Below are positions 21,243 to 30,000 of a stretch of DNA of 30,000 bases, piece after piece (the first letter of the stretch is position 1; every line of letters starts with the position of its first letter). The stretch spans positions 27,501 through 57,500 of the forward strand of contig LUCW03001539.1 in NCBI GenBank assembly GCA_001586965.3, given 5' to 3'. Origin of the DNA: Sphaeroforma sirkka. Lineage: Eukaryota; Opisthokonta; Ichthyosporea; Ichthyophonida. Made by a program: the position numbers and the translations under genes. The notes beneath the pieces are model-generated. The model did no database searches. It saw nothing but the letters and a program-made list of their open reading frames with translations, and was not told where the DNA came from.

Positions 21243-23273
21243 TCAGTGCTTAACTTGGACGTCGGGTAAGTCCTTGCAATCCTCTTTGTGCCAACCGTTA
21301 GTACCCTTGCAAGTAGCACACTCTTTCATATAGTGTCCAAAATCTGGCTTGCCTGGTGCACACTTAACGTCGTGTCTACCATTCCACTTGCCATTACGTT
21401 TTGTGAGGTTGTAACCACACTTCTTGCAAGGCGCTCTCACCTTCTTATCACCTTTCGGTTCGGTAGAAGTAGAGCCAGTACCCCCTCCAGTAGTAGTGCG
21501 AGGTTTCTTAGTACTACGCGCAGTATTAGTCTCTACTGCGTTTCGCTTAGTGGGCTGGGTGTAGCTCGTGGTACTAAGTACTCTAGTAGAGGAATTGGTA
21601 TGCTTGTGTACTATCTTCTCAAAGACAGACCAAGGCATAGATCGCAAATCACCATAGGCGATGATGTCATCATTGACTTTCTTAAAGAGGTTAGCTCCCA
21701 GAGTCTCCATCATCTGACAAATTAATAAATATTCGCCAGTATAGGTACGACCACCCATCCGAGTATTCATATGTGTCATATGAGCTAGAGCACCTCGAAT
21801 AGTGGTATCGTTCGCAAAGAACTTGCGAGACTCTAGAAGTTCACGGTCACGTGCATCTTCAAAAAAGGTGTTAAGTATATTATCACGCAACTGGTGCCAG
21901 GGTAGGGCTTTCCAGTTGGGCTCATGAGCCTTCAAGATAGTTCGCCAATCACCTGGCTCACAGAAATGAATAAAGGCATTCATCATCTGCTTATCCCTAA
22001 GGCTGGCAGACTCCTTAAGTTGGTCGAAGGCCTTCAGTGTCTCCACTGTACTCTCATTAGTAGAGAAATCGACCTCAGCCTGCGCGTTACCTAGCTGCTT
22101 TATAAAGCTTGGTTCTAAGTGTTCACGAGGCTCATGCTCAGTGCTACGGGCTGCTAGTGCCAAGATGGTGTCTATTTCCTTTCTCTTGTTATCGATTAGA
22201 TAGCGAATCTTATCCGCTTTCCTATCGTCAAGGTCAGAGTCATTCAATAGACGGTCCTCAAGGACTTGCATACCAGAGCGTAATAGCCTGAGACGAGTAT
22301 GTCTGGTTCTCACTTCCTCATCCTCAGGATTAGAGCGGGAACTCTCTAACGAGGTACTGGTGTAGCGATTGCCAAAATCGTGATTACCAGGGTTAGTTGG
22401 CAAATGAGGGTCGATATTACGAGGATGGTAAGCCTCATCGAGTTTCTTACGATCATATCCTCTGACAGGGTTAGGTTTGTCAAGAGGATGGTCAATGGTA
22501 GCATCAGAGCTATAAAGATTAAATTTTGAAATGTTTCCTCTCTCACCAGTGGTAACTGGCTTAGTGGTACACGTACTGGCTGGTAAACCAGTAGGTCTCG
22601 GGTTCGAAACCCGGCCCAAATTTTTCTTCTTCTTCGGTATAGGAAGAATATCAGCCAAGTGGGACACGATAGAGGGGTCCACAACTGCTGCTGCCGCTAG
22701 CTCCTTCAAGAGCGCTTCAGTGCGGTTCAATTGGCGTCAAGATTGAGAGGATCCAACCACTCGTTGTCGAGTTATGGCGTCCTCAGCTTCGGCCCCAAGA
22801 TTTGAGCTGAATGGAATGGCTTCTCCATCGATGGCGAAACCGAAATTTTCGGACAGGTCCAATACTTCCTTTTCACTCCGGATTTGTGCTGGAGTGTCCT
22901 TTAGATGTGGAGTTATAATGCCCCCGACATTCGTATCCACGAATTTTCCAGCCTTTCGACGTTTATCCCCAATATTTGACGGCACGTGGTCAGGGGGCAA
23001 GCTGGGGTCCTGAGCTTCACTCCTAGGTGATACACGGACGCTGGCGAGCTTTTCCGCGGTAGTAGATACCTCTTCTTCCAAGGCTTTAGGATCCGACGAG
23101 TCATCCTCAGAATAATCCTCTGTACCAACCTCAGAATTTGCTTCCCCAACAGTATCCTCGGCAGGCTCAACTCCAGACAGGCTAGGTGTTTCCACAGGGA
23201 CCTCAGGAACCTCGGCAGGCTTAGCAGGCTTAGAGCTAGCGGCTCCCTTGCCTTTAGAAGTACCCTTAGCCAT
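21243..23273 (-). pseudogene. Gag of the right gypsy copy, one internal stop
   Basis: One frame of about 677 codons from ATG 23273 to TGA 21245-21243, interrupted only by TGA at 22739-22737, where the left copy has CGA. The N-terminal part is Ala/Pro/Glu-rich and acidic; the middle has DRLLNDSDLDDRKADKIRYL, DQLKESASLRDKQ and DARDRELLESRKFFANDT, helical and capsid-like. The C-terminal part is basic (STKKPRTTTGG), then CKKCGYNLTKRNGKWNGRHD and CATCKGTNGWHKEDC, a zinc-knuckle variant with wider spacing than retroviral CCHC. Family role: packages element RNA into particles. Gag and Pol share a frame, so Pol expression would need readthrough of the terminal TGA. Confidence 0.83.
22557..22625 (+). 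other. tRNA-like Pol III unit antisense to gag
   Basis: A box TGGCTTAGTGG at 22557-22567, B box GGTTCGAAACC at 22601-22611 and a T5 terminator at 22621-22625. The T arm folds well (TCGGG/CCCGG with loop TTCGAAA). An anticodon-like hairpin ACTGG/CCAGT has an 8-nt loop with GGT in anticodon position (Thr-like). The D stem and acceptor stem do not pair, so this is not a normal tRNA. The left copy keeps the B-box half but lacks about 25 bp around the A box. Confidence 0.45.
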
Positions 23274-23298
23274 AGTATTTGCTGGATAGTAAATCGAT

Positions 23299-23549
23299 GT
23301 CAGACAGTCTAGAAGCAGTACACTACTGTAACTACTAAATAACTGAAAAATATGTAAACTTCGATGGAAATAGGTTTCAAACTATATTAAACTAAAATAC
23401 AATTTAGTCAGTTAGGATTTAGCAGTGGTAGCTTGTGTAAGAATGATCGGGACTGCCTCTTGTTAAGAGCCTAAATATCCTCGATCACACAGGGCGTACC
23501 TCTAGCTGTTCTTTATTGAATAATTTTCACTAGAAGTACTAAGTGTTCA
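23299..23549 (-). repeat. 5' LTR of the right retrotransposon copy
   Basis: On the minus strand begins TGAACACTTAGTACTTC at 23549 and ends near CTGACA at about 23299. About 250 bp, short for a gypsy LTR. Contains AATAAAG about 30 nt from its start. Only about 25 bp of leader separate it from the Gag ATG, against about 130 bp in the left copy, so a deletion here or an insertion there is likely. Confidence 0.82.
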
Positions 23550-23944
23550 TGACCACTTGCCTAATTTGTAAATAGACATAATAACGTAAGTCACGTTAAT
23601 ACATTAGCTGATATAAATAAAGTTCCATCTGAAGAAAAGTTAAAAAAAGAAAAAGACTTATTGGATTTTGGAGATTGGCGGGAGGACCAAAATCTATAAG
23701 TAGTAGTTCGGAGATTATAAAATTTAGTTTATAATATCCTACATCTACTAATGTCTCAAATAGGTCCAAGTAGATGAGTCATACCAAATACTCAGGCTAT
23801 TGGAGCCATCAAAGTGAATTTAGAACACTTTGGAAATATTGGAAAAAGAGCTTGTACTAAATTATTTAAAATACAAATAAAAACCAATGTATTATCTCAA
23901 TTGATCTTGATATTTTAGACTGACTGGAGGCCGTATTTCTACAG
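23550..23944. other. Shared flank of the right arm
   Basis: AT-rich counterpart of 14652-15046, inverted, about 92% identical by eye. The minus-strand frame of the PHD-like fragment runs about 26 codons into it and the same frame is readable in the left copy (HWFLFVF), but this does not prove coding. Confidence 0.75.
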
Positions 23945-24610
23945 ATATGAATATTGTGGCAGGCCGTGCACGTTGCACCTGCACCAAAGCCCTCCATCGC
24001 TATACTGGTATCGTTTACAGAGCAAGGCTTTATTGCGTGGACACTAAATCTACATTGTATACACTTGTTTGATATATCTTTCCCTTGATTACGTGTAAAT
24101 CTACTAGAATATACTTCATTCCAGCGCTCAACTGTCGAGCATTTGGTGTGCACTGCATTGTCACACAGACAACAACATTTAGTTAAATCTGTTAACAATA
24201 CTTCACTACACATCCAACATGACAGTGAACTGTTGTCTTGTGCTCATGATATGTAGTTTGTGTGCATGGATTCTTGTTGCGATTTACGAACATCGATTTC
24301 CATGGACATCAATAGATGCTTCCATCGATGTATCCATTGATGTTTGATATAGTTGTGTGTACATCGCTTGTTGTGTGAACTGTTCGTGCTAACTATAAAC
24401 CATATTGTGGTGATAGGATATATTGGGATCCATTAGAGGTGGAATATCAATGATATTAGTGGCTTCGTGGTGATGTATCAATGGGTCATTGTACATGTCG
24501 CGTGTCCATGTATATTGATTATTCTGATTATTAGTTTTAATACTGCTTGACCTTGATTGTTCTCTTGCACTATTGGGAAGCGGTAGGCCAGTTCCCGCTC
24601 CACGCACCAT
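23945..24610 (-). pseudogene. LINE-like ORF1 fragment with a PHD-type zinc finger
   Basis: Starts at ATG 24610 and reads about 73 codons rich in Asn, Ser and His to TAG near 24386. Another frame continues with QFTQQAMYTQLYQTSMDTSM, and a third (24243-23866) gives CWMCSEVLLTDLTKCCCLC, DNAVHTKCS and later NKCIQC. The spacing C-x2-C, C-x2-C, H-x2-C, C-x2-C matches PHD fingers, which are common in ORF1 of several LINE families; the usual Trp before the last CxxC is absent. At least two frame changes break it, and the foldback arm truncates it at 23944. No endonuclease or RT follows. Confidence 0.5.
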
Positions 24611-25426
24611 CGTTCTCGTTCTTATACACCAGCTTAACTACTTATCCTTGACTGGATGTAAACTTTATACTTTTCGGTTGCTATACGTATACAAATATAG
24701 ATGGTATGGTTTTACTTCCTTAATATGAAACACGTGAAATTTTGTCCAATTCAATATCTAACACGAATCAAGGTCGTAAATCCAACCTTACTATGAGCTT
24801 AGGCTCAGAATATAAAACAACACACAATCCTGCGAGTTGCACGATTTCAAATTCTATTTTTTGGGCTAGAAATTTGAGAATCCTGCGACTCGCAGGATTG
24901 TTTGGCACTGGTGATATATATTTAACACACCCAAAAAAATAAAAGACCTCAGGGCTCAGGTTTCAGAGTCAGTATGTCGTAGATAGACAGAGAGTAGGGC
25001 ACGTCGATGTGCTCATCATAATGCGACAACACAAACTGAAACGTGTGCGACTGTGCTCACTTTGCTCCACCCCAGTATGCGATGGAGAAATGCAAAACCC
25101 TTCTGCATGACTCTGATCAGAGTTGAGACTTCAGAGTTCTCAGTTAAGACTTCAGGCACAAGAGAGAAGAAGAGAGAGAAAACGCCAAAACTATTAATAA
25201 GCTGCTTTTTATAGGGCCTACATTAAAGTCCGTATTTATTTTTAAATATGTCTTGAGTTCTCGACTCTTTGGCCCTTGATCCCTTGCGGCCTGCGGATTT
25301 GTGCGGTCTTAAAAGTTAGAACCGATTTACGGCTTGCGCCTATAAATAGTTGCAGGCGGCGCATTTTCGAAATATATATACATAGTCAACTAGTCATACC
25401 ATAGCTAAGCTCAATCCGTTTGAAAA
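24611..25426. other. Intergenic region with palindromes, no gene seen
   Basis: No convincing exon on either strand. Notable: two related palindromes at 24826-24899, a perfect 14-nt palindrome ACTCTGATCAGAGT at 25110-25123, and a short purine stretch near 25165-25180. Composition shifts from AT-rich to mixed after 24950. Confidence 0.5.
24826..24899. promoter_or_regulatory. Pair of matching palindromic sites
   Basis: At 24879-24899 the half-site AATCCTGCGA is followed, after one base, by its exact complement TCGCAGGATT. At 24826-24846 the same left half is followed by TTGCACGATT (two mismatches). The sites start 53 bp apart. They resemble a doubled binding site, but a cruciform or transposon end is equally possible. 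Confidence 0.45.
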
Positions 25427-25730
25427 ATGGTATACAGAATAAAAGTTGAGCGAAAACGTATACTGATTCGGTTTGAAAACGTTAAAAAGGGTTTCACAGG
25501 TCAAAATAGAAAACGAAATTCTAACGAAATGGACTATATGGCAATTAGCGACCAATGAATATCTATTATACAGAACAGTGATTTCGACTGACAGCGGGCC
25601 CGCAGGTTTAGAAGACAATTTGATGGCCTGGAAATTGCACAACTTCAAATTTCATAGGGCTATATACAGAATAAAAGTTGACCAGAAACGTTTACTGATT
25701 CATTTTGAAAAAGTTAAAACGGGAAACTGA
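25427..25730 (+). CDS. Small coding stretch with a twice-repeated motif, unknown
   Basis: ATG 25427 opens 43 codons starting with VYRIKVERKRILIRFENVKK. A second frame, open from about 25473 to TGA at 25728-25730, ends with IYRIKVDQKRLLIHFEKVKT. The two motif copies are 232 bp apart as a direct repeat of about 65 bp, and both keep a Y-R-I-K-V...K-R-x-L-I-x-F-E-x-V-K pattern, which suggests past protein-level constraint. The pattern faintly recalls Tudor-like barrels (ending in HF), but that is weak. The frame change between the copies implies a pseudogene or an intron. Not recognised. Confidence 0.35.
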
Positions 25731-26482
25731 ATGAGGTTAGTACCATAGTGTACATAATTCAAAAACAAAAACAGACATTTAAAAATATACGTTGCAATGT
25801 TTTATATTTTGATTTAATAAATTATTTTAAAAATACATATGAAGCGTAGCTGTATTTAAATATGTATTTATATAGTGTATTTTTAAATATTTAAAAATTG
25901 ACTGTAGAGCATATATTAATTTATAAAAAAAAGCACACAGAAGAGTGTAGACTTCCTTTACTATTTATATTTTTTAAAAATAAAATAAAAAAACAATTAA
26001 AATACACAAAGCCATTTTTAAAAAAAAAGCTTGAAAGAGTCCTTCACTCCCTTGAACCCTCATCAGGGCTGATTAGGCTCATCATCGCCCACATATGTAC
26101 TATAATACTTCTCTTGTTTAGACCCCCTGTGAGTTCTCAGTTCCCCCTCTCTCTAGCTAGTAGTAGAGTAGAATAAGTGAACCCCCTCTGGGGAGTCTGG
26201 ACTGAGTGGACTCCGTGTCCGGACTCCCATCACCGTGGGCCGTGGGCCGTGGCAGCCAATAATGAACAAAGATAGTGCCCCCTATAATATACGTTTTCAA
26301 TCCCCACGGCGTCCTAGGCTCCCAGCAGTGATTAATTGGAGACTCGGATTCCGTCCGATTTCCCCCCCCCCCTCGTTCGTAGCCCTTCGAAGCTCCGAGG
26401 GTTAACCTCATTTTTAAAATTTCAAATAAACAACTAAAAGAAAATAAATAATGGAGACCTTGTTGATTCGGTCTCGACGTGA
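25731..26482. other. AT-rich then mixed intergenic DNA
   Basis: 25740-26030 is very AT-rich with repeated TTTAAAAATA-like words. 26040-26460 has higher GC, a (GTGGGCC)2 repeat near 26234 and a C11 run at 26362-26372. No gene seen. Confidence 0.5.
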
Positions 26483-27556
<1,074 letters not shown>

Positions 27557-27755
27557 AAAGTGTGTCTATTCTGGCTTAGAACAGGGTCGACCATCTTGAT
27601 GACTTCAGGCGAGGTAGATATGCCTAGCATCATTATACTTAATTAACACTCAGCCGAACCGTTGTATGTCGCCAAGGACGCCTGCAATACCAAATTCAAC
27701 AAGTACATATCTAGTAACGCGAGAGCCTATAATAAACTATATATACTATGTAAAT

Positions 27756-28041
27756 CGCCAAAACAATCTACAAGTATACTTCACTTCAATCGACACAACA
27801 ATCTACTAAGTATTTATAGTTAATACTACTATTACTGTGTAAATTTATTATTCAACAAGCCGCTATGGGTTTGATTGCAATAGTGTGTCAACAAGGCCAT
27901 ATACTTCGTTCAATCTCCACAACAATCTACGAGTATACTTCGCTTCAATCGCCACAACAATCTACTAGGTATTTATAGTTAATACTTCTTATTATTCAAC
28001 AAGCCGCTATGGGTGTGATTGTTGCAATAGTGTGTCAACAT
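27756..28041 (+). repeat. Direct repeat of about 130 bp
   Basis: 27756-27895 and 27914-28041 align with scattered substitutions and a deletion of about 12 bp in the second. Both contain ACAACAATCTAC twice, TATTTATAGTTAATACT, and TTCAACAAGCCGCTATGGGT. No coding potential. Confidence 0.85.
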
Positions 28042-28202
28042 GACATGTCGTATGGCCGTCCTTCTCTCAAGACGTCTCAACAGGACTTTTTAAAAAATGC
28101 AAGTCTTTTGTAAAAAAAGCAAAATCTTGATATTTATATTGTACAATCAGTTTCTGTTGTTGTATAGGTTTTGTTTGTTTAAAAAAAAACAACAACAATA
28201 TT

Positions 28203-28626
28203 TTAATAAAATAAATAGAAACGAAATGTCAAATTGTCAATGGCCCAATTCTTTTTCAATATTATTATTAGGCATAAAACTATGAGCGGCTTTGTTTTGA
28301 TTAGTGATAAAGTTTGTACATTACTCTTAACTATAAAAACGTCCACAAATTCTCGATAAAATGCGACTGGCTGCTCAGACATTCCTCCATCGGTTTCTAG
28401 GGAACGGTATTTGACTATTTGTGGCTTCGAAAAAGCAAATCAAAAGTCAAAATCGAAATAAATACATACCCAACTGAGTCTGACCCATCATGGAATTCAT
28501 GATCAGTCCTCCCAGAGACACACTGACGCAGAGTCCCAGGGTCCCAAATTGCGACTCAAATGCCAAGTTGCCAACACAACGGGGCCAACGCCCACACTGC
28601 TCAACGGCCAACAGTTCATCACTCTT
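28203..28626 (-). CDS. Possible two-exon minus-strand coding segment
   Basis: Exon A candidate 28626-28470 is open for 52 codons and has a hydrophobic stretch TLGLCVSVSLGGLIMNSMMG, ending at a GTATGT donor. Exon B candidate 28396-28203 follows a CCCTAG acceptor, continues in matching phase (1+2) and is open for about 64 codons to TAA, with EQPVAFYREFVDVF. The intervening intron would be 73 nt. The rest of exon B is Leu/Ile/Lys-rich and may be untranslated. No family recognised; chance is a serious alternative. Confidence 0.25.
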
Positions 28627-29314
28627 TTAGGGGTTTTTACAAAAACAAACAAACATAAAGCGAAAAGCCGCTCCAGTGTGCACGAGCCCTGCCGCCTGCG
28701 ACTTGTGAGGTTGGCAGGTTGCGGACAGGAGTCTGAGACATTTGGATGTCAAGGACTCTTGTGATGGATGCCTGTGATCAAGAGTCAAAGTGACAACAGG
28801 TCAATAACTCCCAGCGTGGTAGGATTCGCAGGAATGAAAAAAAAGGTTTTATTTCTGAAAAGTTTAGTAAAAAAAAAATTGTACATATGGGGATTGGAGA
28901 GATTTGCTGAAGCTGGGCGAGACGCGACTGGACTGTATAGAAATGATGTAAATAAACAACATAAATATCTGTCTATCTGTAGATTCTGCGAGTCAACATA
29001 CGTATTGTAGTGTATCGCTCGTGTCAATAAAAGACCCTGCACTATCGTTGATGATAATACCATGTTACTGAACGTGGTTGTTACACTCTGTTTCTGAATT
29101 AAGTCACGTACGATAGTAGGTCTGGTAGGGTGTACGTACGGACGACAAGACTTGTCGCGTAAACCTGCATTTTCACCTTCGACGTGTTATCCAAACTAAC
29201 AGGGATATCGATAAAGATTGAGGGTGGATAATAGTTTTCCCGCGCGGTGCCTTGCCACGTATTGAAAAATCTACTTAAGCATATAGATCTCGCGATCCTA
29301 ATAAGATAGACACT
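28627..29314. other. Upstream region of the kinase gene
   Basis: No gene seen. An AATAAA occurs near 29026. The last 100 bp before the kinase ATG, including GATCTCGCGATCC near 29286, would hold the 5' UTR and promoter; no TATA box is obvious. Confidence 0.4.
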
Positions 29315-29473
29315 ATGGCCAATGTTCACGGTTCCGTTAAGCTGAAAAACAGACCGGTAGTTCGATCCATGGAGAATATATTTCAGGTCGGATGCTATGA
29401 CTTATACAAAACAGTTGGGAAGGGTAACTTTGCAATTGTAAAGGTCGGACGGCACCGTCTCACCAAGGAACAG
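29315..29473 (+). CDS. First exon of a SIK-like (AMPK-related) Ser/Thr kinase
   Basis: ATG 29315 in good context (CACTATGG) starts a 53-codon exon ending at donor CAG|GTAAAT (29474). After a short basic leader, residues from about 31 read VGCYDLYKTVGKGNFAIVKV followed by GRHRLTKEQ. This is the glycine-rich ATP-binding loop (G-K-G-N-F-A-x-V) in the form typical of salt-inducible kinases and close relatives, where F-Y-D precedes the loop and R-H-R-x-T-K follows it. The next exon should supply the VAIK lysine; it is not found before 30000, so that intron exceeds 520 bp. MARK or NUAK-type kinases are alternatives. Likely an intact host gene; function beyond protein phosphorylation is inference. 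Confidence 0.78.
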
Positions 29474-30000
29474 GTAAATTTAGTTTTTGCCAATCGGTCT
29501 CGCTGATTGCATCTTTTAATTGATTTGTCAAATTTACGTCACGGCCTACTTTGGAGATAGTATGCTTAGATCAAATATGTCAGGTATAGTATTTACAACT
29601 CGAGAAATCTTTGTAACTCTATAGAGGATTTTTCTGGAGGCTACCAGGCAGCACAAGTCTTCAATTACATCTGTAGCCAGGCAGGCGCACAAAGCTATAC
29701 AATCCACAATTTTCTATGTTGTACTTCAAAATACAATCCCTTCAAAATACAATCCGAGTTCATTTTCGAAATATGAGCTACAAATTGAATCAAACATTTC
29801 AATACAAAGAAATGAGAATGTTACTTCATAGGAAGTACTCAATATGCACTCCATTCGAGATGCTGTGACGTGCGAGCATCCCATCTTGGTTGCAAGATGC
29901 CACACAATCACAAATAGAATAAGACAACAACCACGAGATTTCGAAATCCAAGTCCTAGCTTTCAACTTGATCGTCTATATATGCACATGTGTGGATGAAT
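29474..30000. other. Start of kinase intron 1
   Basis: No exon with a kinase VAIK motif is seen on the plus strand. The minus-strand open stretch 29726-29965 has no recognisable domain. Confidence 0.5.

Larger units (their letters stand above)
19834..23944 (-). repeat. Right arm of the 9.3-kb foldback
   Basis: Reverse complement of 14652-18799. The loop between the arms (18800-19833, 1.03 kb) is the 3' end of the right element, present only on this side. The outer end at 23944 abuts a PHD-like ORF1 fragment, whereas the left arm abuts the MULE gene. Confidence 0.93.

Noticed and set aside
21288..22291. Plus-strand open frames across the right gag
   Set aside because: Antisense shadows of gag; the same shadows appear opposite the left copy.
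22553..22628. A genuine tRNA-Thr gene
   Set aside because: D stem and acceptor stem do not pair and the anticodon loop is 8 nt; kept only as a tRNA-like unit.

Overview
The window looks like nuclear DNA of a complex eukaryote, most plausibly a unicellular holozoan such as an ichthyosporean, or else an animal. Evidence: split genes with GTAAGT/GTATGT donors, a glutamine-rich protein ending in an SH2 domain, the first exon of an AMPK-related (SIK-like) kinase, long AT and CA microsatellites, and several classes of decayed eukaryotic transposable element. The species call is inference; nothing looks bacterial.

Layout. 249-3280 (+): a three-exon gene whose large Gln/His-rich exon is spliced in matching phase to two exons encoding a C-terminal SH2 domain. 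4260-8376 (+): a decayed APE-type LINE (ORF1, endonuclease, reverse transcriptase), interrupted by a Ty1/copia RNase H fragment and carrying a near-perfect 365-bp tandem duplication. 8470-9463 (+): an old Ty3/gypsy fragment. 9837-10210 (-): a second copia RNase H fragment. 10225-10412: an AT microsatellite and a GTCGCAG-type minisatellite. 10832-14657 (+): a MULE (Mutator-like) transposase gene in at least 12 short exons, with catalytic core, SWIM-like motif, AT-hook, zinc knuckle and a long unrecognised C-terminal extension; one frameshift, two in-frame stops and a 53-bp duplication break it.

14652-23944 is a foldback: two arms of about 4.1 kb (14652-18799 and 19834-23944), roughly 90% identical by eye, around a 1.03-kb spacer. 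Each arm carries a copy of one LTR retrotransposon plus the same 0.4-kb flank, so this is an inverted segmental duplication and not two independent insertions. The right copy is nearly complete: 5' LTR, gag, protease, RT, RNase H, a DIRS-type tail where an integrase would be expected, and a partial 3' LTR. Gag and pol are in one frame, separated by a single TGA kept in both copies. A tRNA-like Pol III unit (A box, B box, T5) lies antisense inside the right gag.

From 23945 onward: an ORF1 fragment with a PHD-like finger (-), intergenic DNA with a pair of matching palindromes, a small unknown coding stretch with a repeated motif, a 1.07-kb simple-sequence block, a direct repeat of about 130 bp, weak evidence for a two-exon minus-strand gene, and at 29315 the start of a SIK-like kinase gene that runs off the window. 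The likely functional host genes are the SH2 gene and the kinase; most of the rest is layered transposon debris.
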